The translations under genes were made by a program, and so were the position numbers. The notes below the pieces were generated by a model. The model was not told where the DNA came from, did not search any database, and saw nothing but the letters and a program-made list of their open reading frames with translations. A stretch of DNA of 64,000 nucleotides from Microvelia longipes (lineage: Eukaryota; Arthropoda; Insecta; Hemiptera; Veliidae): contig JACMZG010000008.1 in the NCBI GenBank assembly GCA_018340805.1, positions 28,929,369-28,993,368 on the forward strand. The letters are read 5' to 3'. Within the stretch, counting starts at the first letter, position 1. Every line of letters starts with the position of its first letter. Shown here in pieces: positions 14,781 through 40,349 of the stretch.

Positions 14781-16380
14781 TTTTTGGGAGAGGTATCCTC
14801 TAAATTTATAAAGAGAATTGATTACTTTTTAACTATCCTAGGCGCTGCACCCCTAAAATTAAGGAAGGGGGATTCAACCAAAAAAAAACATGTTAGAAGC
14901 AAAAAAAATGTTTGTTTTTTTTGAGGGGGGCATCTCCAAAATAAAAAAGGGTAACCCGTCCAAAAATTTTTATTATTGGCTCAAATATGTTTTAGACCAA
15001 AAGAAGTTGTTCAGAGCAATAAACATTTTTTATTGCAAATTACAAATTTAGGCTTTCCTTAAATTAGTAAGGGGTCTAACCAAAAGAATTTAAAATAAAA
15101 TACAACAATCATATGAAAATATAATAATAATTAAATGATGCCAACCTCTGGAGATGAAATTTTGTACGCACCTTGGTAGTTTTTTTAGCATTTTTTTTTA
15201 TTGAATACAACAATTTTTGCTACAAGTATTAGGGTTGGTGCAGTTTTAAAGGTTAGGTTAGGCATCTTATATAAATGATTCAGAAATTGCATTCAGGCAA
15301 GAGTATCATGTACTACGACTTGCTTTATAGATACTACTGGGGTTATCTAGAGATAATCAATTTTTGAGTGATAGTAAACCTTGGGAGTAAAATACTATTT
15401 TACCCTATGCAACAATTACTTTCCCGACTTGCCTTGGAAGTTAACACATAAATCCCTTGGCTTCGCCTTGGGATTTAAATGCTTTGGATGGGACATCCAA
15501 AGCATTTAAATCCTTATTGGCAAAGCCGGACGGCTTTTGCCTTAGCAAACAACTAACTGCTCAGGGAAATAATAGCATTCTTTACTCCTTTGGTGCATAA
15601 ATAACCAATAATGTTAGAAATATTATTATTATTATAAAAAACAGGATCATTCTTGTAAAAAGTATTTATTATTATCATACAAAATAAAAAGTTAATAAAA
15701 CCCTTCAGAAACTTATATTTTAAATAAAACAGTCGTTAACATAGATATTAAATAAGATACTTATACTCAAAAAGACACACAAACTTAGAAACATATTAAA
15801 TAAAACAGACAAGAAAGAGATTATCACTTATCTACAGGGTGCTTGAATTAAAATAAAGATGTAATAAAATAATTGTCATTAAGATCTAATAAAATATCAC
15901 TTTTTAAAAACCCTAATTAATTTTAAAGTAAATGTCAATAAAAGTATTTCTTATAAACTACAAATATACCTACATATTATAATTATAAAATTTAATCACT
16001 GATTATACTAAGAAATCTGTGATCTTCAAACATAATTAATTAATTAATTAATTTGTTCCAGTTTTATAATATTTAAAAAAAACGAATGTAAGTTCCATAT
16101 TTGAGCATATACATCACAGATACTAACGAAATAATAATTATTTTTGGTAGCTAATTAAGAGCTAAAATGTATAAAATCTAATTAAATAAAAACAATAATA
16201 AAAACTATTCTTTATAAAATACAATATTTTTCTTTAATGATTTCTTTCTTTCTATTACCATTTTAGGTTATGGCAGTTGAATTTAAATTATTTGAGTAAT
16301 AAATGCTAATTAAGATTGTCTTAGTCTATAACGATTACAATAATATCTCATGTTACTTAGGAACAAATGAAAATATCAAA
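14781..16380. other. Intergenic region downstream of cathepsin L, no gene seen
   Basis: AT-rich. It contains the perfect hairpin at 15471-15513. The part nearest 16380 should include the cathepsin L 3' UTR, because that gene's minus-strand stop is at 16383-16381. No other coding content is visible. Confidence 0.5.
15471..15513. repeat. Perfect 20-bp-stem hairpin
   Basis: GGATTTAAATGCTTTGGATG, loop GGA, then the exact reverse complement. A 'cttggcttcgccttgg' partial palindrome lies immediately upstream. Confidence 0.9.
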
Positions 16381-30714
<14,334 letters not shown>

Positions 30715-30726
30715 TTTTATGAAGAT

Positions 30727-31030
30727 CTGTAAAAAAATAAATATTACGATCAAATTTTCTATGCAATAAAAAAAAAGAGAATTACTTTTTTCACTAAAGA
30801 AATTAAAGTTAAAATGTTTATAATTACCAATAAAAAGTTATTAGTTAGGTGTTGAAAAGGACAATACTGATGATAAAATTGAAATTGCTAAAACTTAAAC
30901 TATTTAAAAAAATTAAAGTAGTGGGAATTCAAGATTACAGATACGCACAAGGAAAAGATAGAGACGTAAATAACAACAAAACAAGATGCTAAGCTTCCGC
31001 TTTCAATCAGCTAACCAGCCGCTGAAAGAC
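30727..31030 (-). promoter_or_regulatory. CTSL: Cathepsin L upstream region
   Basis: A TTTTTTACAG acceptor ends 12 bases before the ATG, so the transcript probably begins in a non-coding exon to the right. The C- and G-richer patch at 30990-31040 ('cgctttcaatcagctaacc') is a candidate for that exon or the core promoter. No TATA box could be fixed. Confidence 0.35.
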
Positions 31031-32150
31031 CTTGAACATCCCTACCTCTTTTCTCCCTCCCTAACAACCCTTCTCAACAAGATTTTCTACGCAATCATTA
31101 CAAATATATTCTAATTATACTGGTAAATAAACGTTATTTTATTTATTTATATCATTATATTTTTGTTTCTAGCTTCATTAGAGTAACTAGGTATCTCGAA
31201 GGCCTGCAATACGAATTACACTTTAACCCCGAAAAGCGCCAAATCACGAAAAATATGTGTTCGGAGTGGGTCATCTCAGGTCTGTTTGTTGTACATTGTA
31301 TGATACCTACATTCTGATTGAGATAACTAATAATAACGAATTACTATAATGGACAAATGGAAAATAAATTTAGCAAAAAAGGTCCCAACTCAATCCTTTG
31401 TAACCTTAATTTTTAGTTCGAATTTTAGCGGGGAAATGTTTATGATTTTAATTGAAATTCTTGAAATAATTATTTCTTAGGGTCCTAATAGTCTCGGATG
31501 AGGATTAAGTATATGGCACACCTTAGGCATGGTACGTCGGGATGGCTTACAATGTTATGCCAGACTTTAAGTATAGAAGACCTAACACATGCAGTTTCAC
31601 CAGTACTAATTACCTCCGATTTTAAAATGAACAATTCAAAGTATTTAACTATTCACAATAGTTAAGTAGCTTGACTGTCCTACCCTGCCTTTAGCCATAT
31701 GATTATTGGTTATGTTTTTTAATGAAATTTGTTCTCTAAAATCTTCGCATTTTATACAAATTATAGATGTTACAAATTTATTTAAATTACACATTTTATT
31801 TATAATTTAGCTTTTGTGTACTTAATATCAGTCAAATTTAATTTTAGAACCATTCTACTTTTCTTTAGATGCTTGGAAAGTTAACCAATCTACTTGGTTG
31901 GTTGGTTGGTACCTCGCCAACCTACTTAGTTGGCGAGAAAAGAACCTGGCTCCGTTGTAATACTTAGTTCAAGTATGTATAAGCATAATTTTAAGATGAC
32001 TAAGTCAGACTTAAGTCTTCTTAGATCTAGACATCACCCCACACCGAGCGAACAGACTGATGAGTTGGGCTAAAGTAATATATAAACCAAGTAGGGAAAC
32101 TCCTATACTGACACATGTAAAAAAATTCAGACCTGCCCGATCAGGTGATA
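31031..32150. other. Intergenic, nothing firm
   Basis: AT-rich sequence with small palindromes at 31875-31940 ('ccaacctacttagttggcga'). No coding frame is supported. Confidence 0.5.
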
Positions 32151-32154
32151 GCTG

Positions 32155-32478
32155 CATAGAGATATTATCACTAGAGGGGCCCAATAGTTTAAATTTTGAA
32201 AACATTGAAAAAGTAACCAAACCACCTTTGCTTTTAAATCCAATCAAATAATATGTACAAATTACAATAACTTATATGAAAGAACGTTAAAAATAGAAAT
32301 AAAAATAAAAGATGTGCGAGAAGCCAAAATAAATTTATTTTTATAACCTTAACTAACTCTTGAAGGAGGTGTAAATGAGGTTACTCAGAGCCCCTATAGA
32401 ATGTTTCAGGCCTCTTAATGAATCTCTCTAGGCTAATAGGTATAATAGGCTATGCCCCCTCTAGTATATATCTCTATG
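32155..32478 (+). mobile_element. Short TIR element family B, copy 2
   Basis: Ends CATAGAGATATTATCACTAG and, inverted, CTAGTATATATCTCTATG. The interior 'tgaaaacattgaaaaagtaa', 'ggaggtgtaaatgaggttac' and 'ggctatgccccctctag' matches the other copies. About 324 bases, non-coding, and the cleanest single copy in the window. Confidence 0.9.
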
Positions 32479-33059
32479 GATAGCTGGCTCAAAAATAAAA
32501 AGTAGTTAAAATTAGAATAACTGGGCATGCGCCTTTTTGGATTTAGGTATTTTTATTTTATTTTTTGGCAACCCTGATAACATTAGGTGAGTTTTAAATT
32601 TTATCGTGTTTCGTACTTTAATATGTACGTGATAATTTAATGATTTCGTTTTAATTCAGTTAAATATTCTTATAATAATTTAGATAAAGAAAAAGAGGAA
32701 CTATATTAAAGGTAAACCACTTGTTTTAATTAAGATTTTAAAGAAAATGCAAACGACAGTGTATTGCCTTCAAAATTACAATTGCTTTTATTACATTAAA
32801 AAAGTAGGTTAAATTTGTTAATTAATTACAATTAATATTTGAAGGGGAAAAACAAATATCATTTGCAAAAATGTACTAAATTAAGTAGTGCACACCAAAA
32901 AATGTTTGATTAATTAATTGCTCGTTATAAGTAATTTAAACAAATCTAGTATTTAAAGATTCGGACTTAAACCACTATTGGATGTGGCAAAATGTATTTC
33001 TTACACAAATTATTAATCTTTTAAACTAAACTGTTCAAATAAATGCAAAAAAACAAAAA
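32479..33059. other. Intergenic, nothing recognised
   Basis: AT-rich sequence without repeats shared elsewhere, apart from the short word 'ttttggcaaccctgata' also seen near 44620. Confidence 0.5.
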
Positions 33060-33420
33060 ATTTGAGTACCGTAAATAGTTTGTTTATGGTACTTAGACTT
33101 TTTGGTTGCTAAGAGTGGTTTTATCTACTTTGGACCTGTTTTATTCAATTCAGCACTTTAAAATACATAGAAAACGATACCCTACTTGAAATTTATGTTA
33201 TATAAGTCCGTAAATTTATTTTTTGATAATTTACCATGGTTTTTTCCACTTTTTGGTCACTTGAAGTTGTCGTATCGACTTCAGATCAGTTTTATTCGAT
33301 TTAACGCCCCCAAAAATTAATAATATTACGAATAATATTAACTCTGAATTTTACCGATTTTTTAAAAAAAATCTGACTCAAAACCTAATTTTTGTCACCA
33401 GGGACTCCTGAAACTGATTC
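33060..33420 (+). repeat. Dispersed repeat family D, copy
   Basis: Contains 'tcacttgaagttgtcgtatc' and 'gatcagttttattcgattta', matching the reverse complement of the repeat at 25730-25960. Position and order agree over about 300 bases with many substitutions. Confidence 0.6.
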
Positions 33421-33479
33421 GTGTCGTAGTCCGAGGTATTTCTAAAAGAGATTCACTAAAAGTGAAGAGGGAAAAAAGC

Positions 33480-36400
33480 AAGTATAAATAATCTGGGGGC
33501 GCGGCATTGCCCCAGGCAAGTCTTGCTTTATAAGGTACAAGTTTCACATCCAAGGCTGGCACTGACGAACACCCTTTTCTCGTGAAGAAATTCGGCATTG
33601 TCTACCTTTTGACTGGATTAACCTAGAATCTTATCATTTGGCTGACGCAAAGATCATATGGAAACAATATTAATTTTAATTTGATTTCCTAAATATTGCC
33701 TCTGATATGAAAAATTATTGGCTTAAAGACTTTATCAACAGTATATGATTCATTATTTGTAACATGAAAATATAAACGTCTAACAACAATATAATGGCTG
33801 TATTATGTAAGTGATATAGTTTTCTTTAAATATAAATCTTTATCAAGTATATCTGAATTATTTCAGATACAAAATGAGTTTTTTACATGTTGGGTTGTAA
33901 GAATGGCTCGACCGAAATCATCCCATGTTAGCAAAGTAGTACCTCCTTTTAACTTCAGGCAGTTAAAATTTTATATATATGACATCTAATAATGCGAAGT
34001 ATGATATTACAAATTGCAAGAAACTATGCAAAGAGGAAATTACTCAATTATGAACAGTTAAATCAGCTTCTAAATCTTTCAATATCTGGAAAAGATTAGT
34101 CGACATGTCTAGGCAGGGGTTTTATAAATGTGAAAAAATAGTTAAGATAGTGCAGGTATCAACACATACTAATAACAGACCTTTAAATGCCGTCTAGATT
34201 TACTATCTACATATGACATAAAGATGAACCAAAAAAAAAAAAAATCTGGGGGCACAGTAGTGCCCCAGCCAAGTCTTGCTTTATAAGGTAAAAGTTTAAT
34301 ATTCAAGGCTGGCACTGACCAACACCCATTTCCCGAAGCGATTCGGAGCATTTCCTACCCCCTAGTATCTTTGGACCTGGTTATCCTAGAATCTTACAAT
34401 TTGGCTTTCGCAAAGATCATATCGGAACAATATTACTTTTGAAATTACAATTCTTTATCTATTATAGAACACGAGACATTTTGCTTTGAAAATGACTATA
34501 TTAATATCATTATTAATTGTATCATGAAAATATATGTGAAGCCAAATATATCATTTGGCTGACGCAAAGATCATATGGAAACAATATTAATTTTAATTTG
34601 ATCTCCTAAATATTGCCTCTGATATGAAAAATTATTGGCTTAAAGACTTTATCAACAGTATATGATTCATTATTTGTAACATGAAAATATAAACGTCTAA
34701 CAACAATATAATGGCTGTATTATGTAAGTGATATAGTTTTCTTTAAATATAAATCTTTATCAAGTATATCTGAATTATTTCAGATACAAAATGAGTTTTT
34801 TACATGTTGGGTTGTAAGAATGGCTCGACCGAAATCATCCCATGTTAGCAAAGTAGTACCTCCTTTTAACTTCAGGCAGTTAAAATTTATATATATGACA
34901 TCTAATAATGCGAAGTATGATATTACAATAATATAATAACTGTATTATATAAGTGATATATTTTTCTAAAATCTTTATCAAATATGTTGAGAAATTGATA
35001 TTATTTAAACCTAATAGCATATTGTTGATTTCAATACGAAGCATCCATTGCTATAATTATTTCAGATAAAAAATGAGTTATTTTACATGTTGAGTTGAAA
35101 GAAGGACTCGACCAAAAAAACCACATGTTAGCAAATATGTTAAGTTTTATATATGTGTCATCTAATATTGTTAATAAAATTACTATTTATCATGTTTGAA
35201 AGTAATACCATATGCGAATTATATTATTATAAATTGCACGACACAATGCAAAGAGGAAATTACTCGATTATAAACAGTTTCTAAATCAGTTTAATTAAAA
35301 TCAGCTTCTAAATCTTTCAATATCAGAAAAAGATTACTCGACATTTCAAGTCACGGGTTTTATTTAAAAGGGTTGGTTAGAGTGTCGTAAACTTATATTT
35401 ATGAAAAAATAGTTAAAATAGTGCAGGTATCAACACATGCTAATATCAAAAATTTAAATGCGTCTTGATTTGTGATATTAAGATAGGCCAGAAAAGACAG
35501 AAAATAGGCTCTTCCAAAATCCACACATCTTAAGTTTAGCAGCAAAGTTAATCAAAATTTCTTACAAAAAGGAGTGAGATCCCAACAAAAACACTCCGTG
35601 AAAAAATGCAGCCAAGTTTTGCGTAAAAAGTTATGATATCATAGTTTACGCTAAGTCTATTCATTCGCTGTTTTCATAAATCTTAAGAGATGTAGATGTT
35701 ATTTAATATCCGTAATTTTACGCTCAAAAGCCTTACAAAATTTAACAGTAAAGAAATTTCTGACTTGGCAAGAACGCTAAATAACGAAATTAGAAATGAA
35801 ATAAATAGGTTATAACTATTTAGAAAAAAACCTTCAATATTAATTTGATGAAGAAATTCATGAATAATTAATTTTACCTCTGCGTTCTTGCCTAGTCAGA
35901 AATTTCTTTACTGTTAAATTTTGTAAGGCTTTTGAGCGCAACGTTCCGGATATTAAATAAACATCTATATCTGTTAAGATTGATGAAAACAGCGAATGAA
36001 TAGACTTGGCGTAAACTATGATATCATAACTTTTTCGCAGACTTGGCTGCATTTTTCACGGAGTGTTTTTGTTGGGATAGGTCTTTAAAATCCACACATC
36101 TTAGTTCAGCAGCAATGTTTATCGAAATAACTACAAAAGAAGTGAGATTCCAACAAGAACTCTGTGAAAATACAGCCAGTCTTGTGTAAAAAGTTATGAT
36201 ATCATAGTTTACCCAAGTCTATCATTCGGTCTTTTCATAAATCTTAAGAGATATAAATGATTATTTATATATAACGTAAAGCGCTCTAAGGTCAAAAATT
36301 TAATAGTAAAGAAATTTCTAACTTGGCAAGATGGCTAAATATCTAAATCATAGAGGAATATATATTAATCAGTGATCTAAATTAGAAATAGAATTAATAA

Positions 36401-36500
36401 ATAGGTAATATCTATTTTAAAAAAACTTCAATATTAATTAGAGGAAGAAATTCGAAATTCATGAATAATTAATTTTACCTCTGTGTTCCATTGTGACCTA
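33480..36500 (+). mobile_element. Composite repeat family E, copies 2 and 3 with local duplication
   Basis: Two heads ('agccaagtcttgctttataa') at about 33493 and 34246. A ~380-base segment, 33633-34012, is repeated almost unchanged at 34550-34928. A body follows at 34930-35470, then the inverted-repeat end, arms about 35570-35775 and 35880-36060. One further single arm lies at 36085-36320. Order and content match 12880-14780. Non-coding. Confidence 0.8.
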
Positions 36501-36699
36501 TCTTTGACCTGCGTCTTCGATGTCGCACATTACTAGAAACTTTAATGCTCGAACATGCAACGCTCACTCCATGAGATTAATGTTCGACTTAATGAGATTA
36601 ATAGACAAAAATATATAAAAAAATATCCACTCTGGGGACGCCCGGGAGTGTGTCTGAAATTCATTTTAGAGGTTCCCAGCCACGAAAAAAGTTCCACGA

Positions 36700-36700
36700 A

Positions 36701-36748
<48 letters not shown>

Positions 36749-36765
36749 ATATATATATATGCGTG
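36700..36765. repeat. (TA)n microsatellite
   Basis: TA run with one break. The 71-codon frame across it is an artefact. Confidence 0.9.
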
Positions 36766-36769
36766 TGTG

Positions 36770-37110
36770 AACGGAATAATATTTTTAAATTAAACTTGGA
36801 GAGGTCATAACCCTATTAAAAAACCAAGTTGTTGTGACGTTATTATTACGTTATTACGTTGTGACCCGCTATGCTGAGTCGGCACAGTTTTCAAAAAAAT
36901 CGTTTTAATGCAAGGTTATTTTTTCGCCGCGCAAAATGTCCTTACATGGGATGAACCCACTCCGAAGTAGATACGACCACTCTAAGTGACCAAAGAGTGG
37001 AAAAATCGGTCAGTATAAAATAATTTAAAGTTGCGACTCATTTATTATGTTTTTTAGGGCGCTGAATTCAATGAAATCGGAGTCCAGAAGACTACTTAAA
37101 GCTAGGATTC
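36770..37110 (-). repeat. Dispersed repeat family D, decayed copy
   Basis: Keeps 'gtagatacgaccactctaag' and 'gggcgctgaattcaatgaaa', with the GTGACGTT / TGCTGAGTCGGCA pair in place of the CRE-like and Maf-like words at 25626-25660. Confidence 0.6.
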
Positions 37111-37177
37111 ACAGGTACGATTTTTGGTACTGGCCCTAAGGTTGTGACGTGTTATTATAAGTTTATAAATTCATATT

Positions 37178-37445
37178 AATTCTGGCACGGAGGTCCGCAA
37201 GGCTGGCAATGCGCGCTTTCTTGCTCAATTTTTCGGTGTATATTAATAACTGAGCAGTAGCGTCACAAGAAGTTATTTATTTTTTTTAATTTTTTTAAGG
37301 AAATGTATTAAAAAATAGCAAAAACTGAGCTTGAAATGATTGCAAATAATGCAGTGTCGTGTAGTGTAAAAAATTGGATTAATAAACAACAAATCGTGTA
37401 TTTCAAAGAAAATTCGCTCGGCTTGCGGACCTCCGCGCTAGAATT
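37178..37445. mobile_element. Small TIR element, family F-like
   Basis: Left end ATTCTGGCACGGAGGTCCGC, inverted right end GCGGACCTCCGCGCTAGAAT, about 25 bp. The 268-base interior is non-coding. The ends match the arm ends of the fold-back at 26430-27115. Confidence 0.75.
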
Positions 37446-38620
37446 TTTATATTAAGCAACTTGTTTTAAATACGTAACCGCTATCAATAAAAATGATAGT
37501 AGACCTGGAAAAGGTACAATCAGAATATTATCTGATATTAGTAATGGCCTAAAGATAAGCTAACAAAATAACTGGAATATTCTAGCTAAATACGTTATTC
37601 TGTACACATTCACTATTCTTTTTTTTTGTATTTACATTGTGACTCATTATGACAAACTTTAGATATAAATGTTATATCGCCTTTCATTAGGGGTTTAAAT
37701 AGCTGTTGTATTAAATATTACTTTGATAACTGAAATATAATTTAACTTCGCAGTAAAAATGCTTGCGCTATTGCGCAGTAACAATACCTAAGTATACAAA
37801 TGCAGTACCTGGTATAAAATATTCTAGATCACATTTCTTTAAAGAGAAACAGGAAGTCGCATTGTCCATGCCAATCATCATCCCCGCGAAATCCTCACTC
37901 GCGAAAAAATTTATCAAGGTGCTGGGATTTGATCATTTTTTCAGTTTTTTGTGAACTATTAGCGAATTTTCAAAGGAAAATGTTCTTATGAGGTGTTGAA
38001 AGGGAGAGAGGGTGGATTTACTGATCAAAAATATATCCATTTCTTTCAAGGTTTATAAATATGAATGTATTAGGGTGATTTTATTCCGGCGTTTCTATAG
38101 GACACGATAACTTTTGAGTTATCTAGCATTTGTCTGCATCGCGGAGCTGATGCAGACAAATGCTAGAACGAATCAGCGATGTTTCCTTTGCTGCAGAGTA
38201 GTATATATTATTTTTTTATCTACTGTAGTGGCTGCAAAATATGATCAGTTACCGAACATGTGTTTCAAGCTGCAAAATTAATTTTGCCTAAAACTCAACA
38301 AATTTAAAACAGTACGGGAAAATTGCTTGGTAATTCAAAACCTCCTAGGGACTTTACGAGAATATAACGATATGATTATCAGTAAAGACACATTATTAAA
38401 AAATATAATATTAAAACAGTTATAGTTACCGCGTTTTTAGTTACTAAATAACTATTAAACGCTGACGTATATACTTCGCGGGTTTTGTTATACAATGGTT
38501 TCAGGATATTTTTACCATTTTTTTAAAGAGTTTCTGGGCATTAAGCGGTAGAGTAGAAGTATGTATTACAGAAGTGGTTAAGGACTATCTCTATTTAGAA
38601 AACTTCAAAACAACTTGAGA
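37446..38620. other. Intergenic, one perfect hairpin
   Basis: AT-rich DNA with the 44-base hairpin at 38123-38166 and a repeat phrase near 38080 shared with 27710. No gene is supported. Confidence 0.5.
38123..38166. repeat. Perfect 18-bp-stem hairpin
   Basis: CTAGCATTTGTCTGCATC, an eight-base loop, then its exact reverse complement. Confidence 0.9.
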
Positions 38621-38872
38621 AATAATAATAATGCCTCTTTAAAGGCTTGCGGCTCATCAGGGATGACCCCTGTAGGAACCACCTCAGTTGGTTGTGGCAA
38701 CCACTACGCTCTCAGTATAATCTAAAGTTGGAGCTGTATTATTTGACGAAATCTTATGTATAAACTAAGAGCTTAACCTAAACTACGAACCCCAGACCTC
38801 CGTGTTGTCAAAGGTTAGTATAAATATTTACATTCTAACGACCTCGACGTTAAACCATGAAGGTTTAAGTCT
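38621..38872 (-). mobile_element. tRNA-derived SINE family S1, reverse copy
   Basis: Reads on the minus strand from an A-box-like TGGTTTAACGTCGAGG through GGTTCGTAGTT (B box) to 'gaggtggttcctacagg', 'ctgatgagccgcaa' and an (ATT)n tail, the same order as 7855-8102. Confidence 0.85.
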
Positions 38873-39113
38873 CTGCCACAAGGTACTTGATTTTCATGAG
38901 GTGGGTATAGCTAAGGTAAGTCTGAGATAAAAGATTAAGGGTCACCCAGGCATTCGTATGTCAACACCTGTAAACTGGTGTAGGTCATACAGAAATTAGA
39001 ATAGAACAAAAGAATCATTGAAAAGAATTTTATTATAATATAAAATTTAAACATTAAAAGGGAATTTTAATACAAATTTAATTTATAATTAAAAGAAAAT
39101 TTACTTTGTTCAC

Positions 39114-39232
39114 AGTGAGGATTGACAGAGGGTTCAACCGGATGGTTGAACCCTCCGTCCATCCTCACTATCCGTTCAATCCCGTGTACATGGTACCTGC
39201 TGGGTAGCAGGTTCATGGACACGGGGTTCAAC
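39114..39232. repeat. Two adjacent hairpins
   Basis: The first hairpin (39114-39169) pairs AGTGAGGATTGACAGAGGGT plus TCAACC with its complement, loop GGAT region, about 26 bp with three mismatches. The second (39174-39232) pairs GTTCAATCCCGTGTACATGG and ACCTGCT with its complement around loop GGGT. They are four bases apart. Confidence 0.85.
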
Positions 39233-39716
39233 CATGAAACTCTAAACTATAGGTTAAAAAAGCTGGGGGTTACACCCTGCATGTGAATGAAGTATATATC
39301 ATCGTGAAGGCTGTGACTGATGCCCTTGAGGTTTTCGCCCCCGATGTACTTGATTTTCTTGTGATGGGCATAGCTTCCCAGCAGTAAAGTTGAACCAGTC
39401 AAGACTTTTAGACTTTACATGATCCTCTTATCAGCAGAATTTGAACATAAATTAAGTAAATAACTTTGACTACTGAAACATAAAATAACTATACATACTG
39501 AAAAATAACTATACATACTACTGAAACAACGGAAAAAATCAGTATGTTAGAATTAACATTTTCGAACTTCATTTTAACAAGATTAAAAGTTTCAAGATAA
39601 AAAGAAATAATGAATTACAAGAAATACGGAGATTAAAACAAAGTGTTTAAATTGCATGTAGTACATATGTGGAACATATGTACTACACTGTATAATAGTG
39701 TATGTATGTGTTTATA

Positions 39717-39719
<3 letters not shown>

Positions 39720-39762
<43 letters not shown>

Positions 39763-39767
39763 TATAT

Positions 39768-39840
<73 letters not shown>

Positions 39841-39895
39841 TATATACTTATACACACATACATATACATACATACACACACACACACACATATTC
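39720..39895. repeat. (TA)n(CA)n compound microsatellite
   Basis: About 120 bases of TA followed by CATA and CA repeats. It lies just past the presumed 3' end of the non-LTR element to its right. Confidence 0.9.
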
Positions 39896-40349
39896 TGCTA
39901 AAATGCTGCTTAAAGAATTATTTACAGAAGCAAAGTTTTTTTTAACTGCTTATATTTTCCCTAATGCTATTTTAAAACTGTTTTATCTGTTTGTTAATAA
40001 TCTTTTTTAAAATCATCTTTATCTCTAATGTCTTTTGCTGCTAACGGCAGAGAGTTGAACAGTTAAACACCTATATATGAAGCTATATATGTCTCTGTCT
40101 AAATAAAGTTTTTGTTTTTTCATTTTTTACAAGTTAAATATATTTGCTACGAGTTTCATATTTATGGTCATAGAGTTGTTTAGGCTCGTCAAAGTATTTG
40201 AATAGTACTTGTTTTTGAAAAAGTTTTTCCAATTTTAAAACAGGAAAGTCAGTGAATACTTTTTTTTAAGGATAGTCGATAGGTTTTTTTTAAGATTGCT
40301 TTGATAATACCTTTCTGAATATTGTTAATTGGTTTTAAATTGGTGGGAC

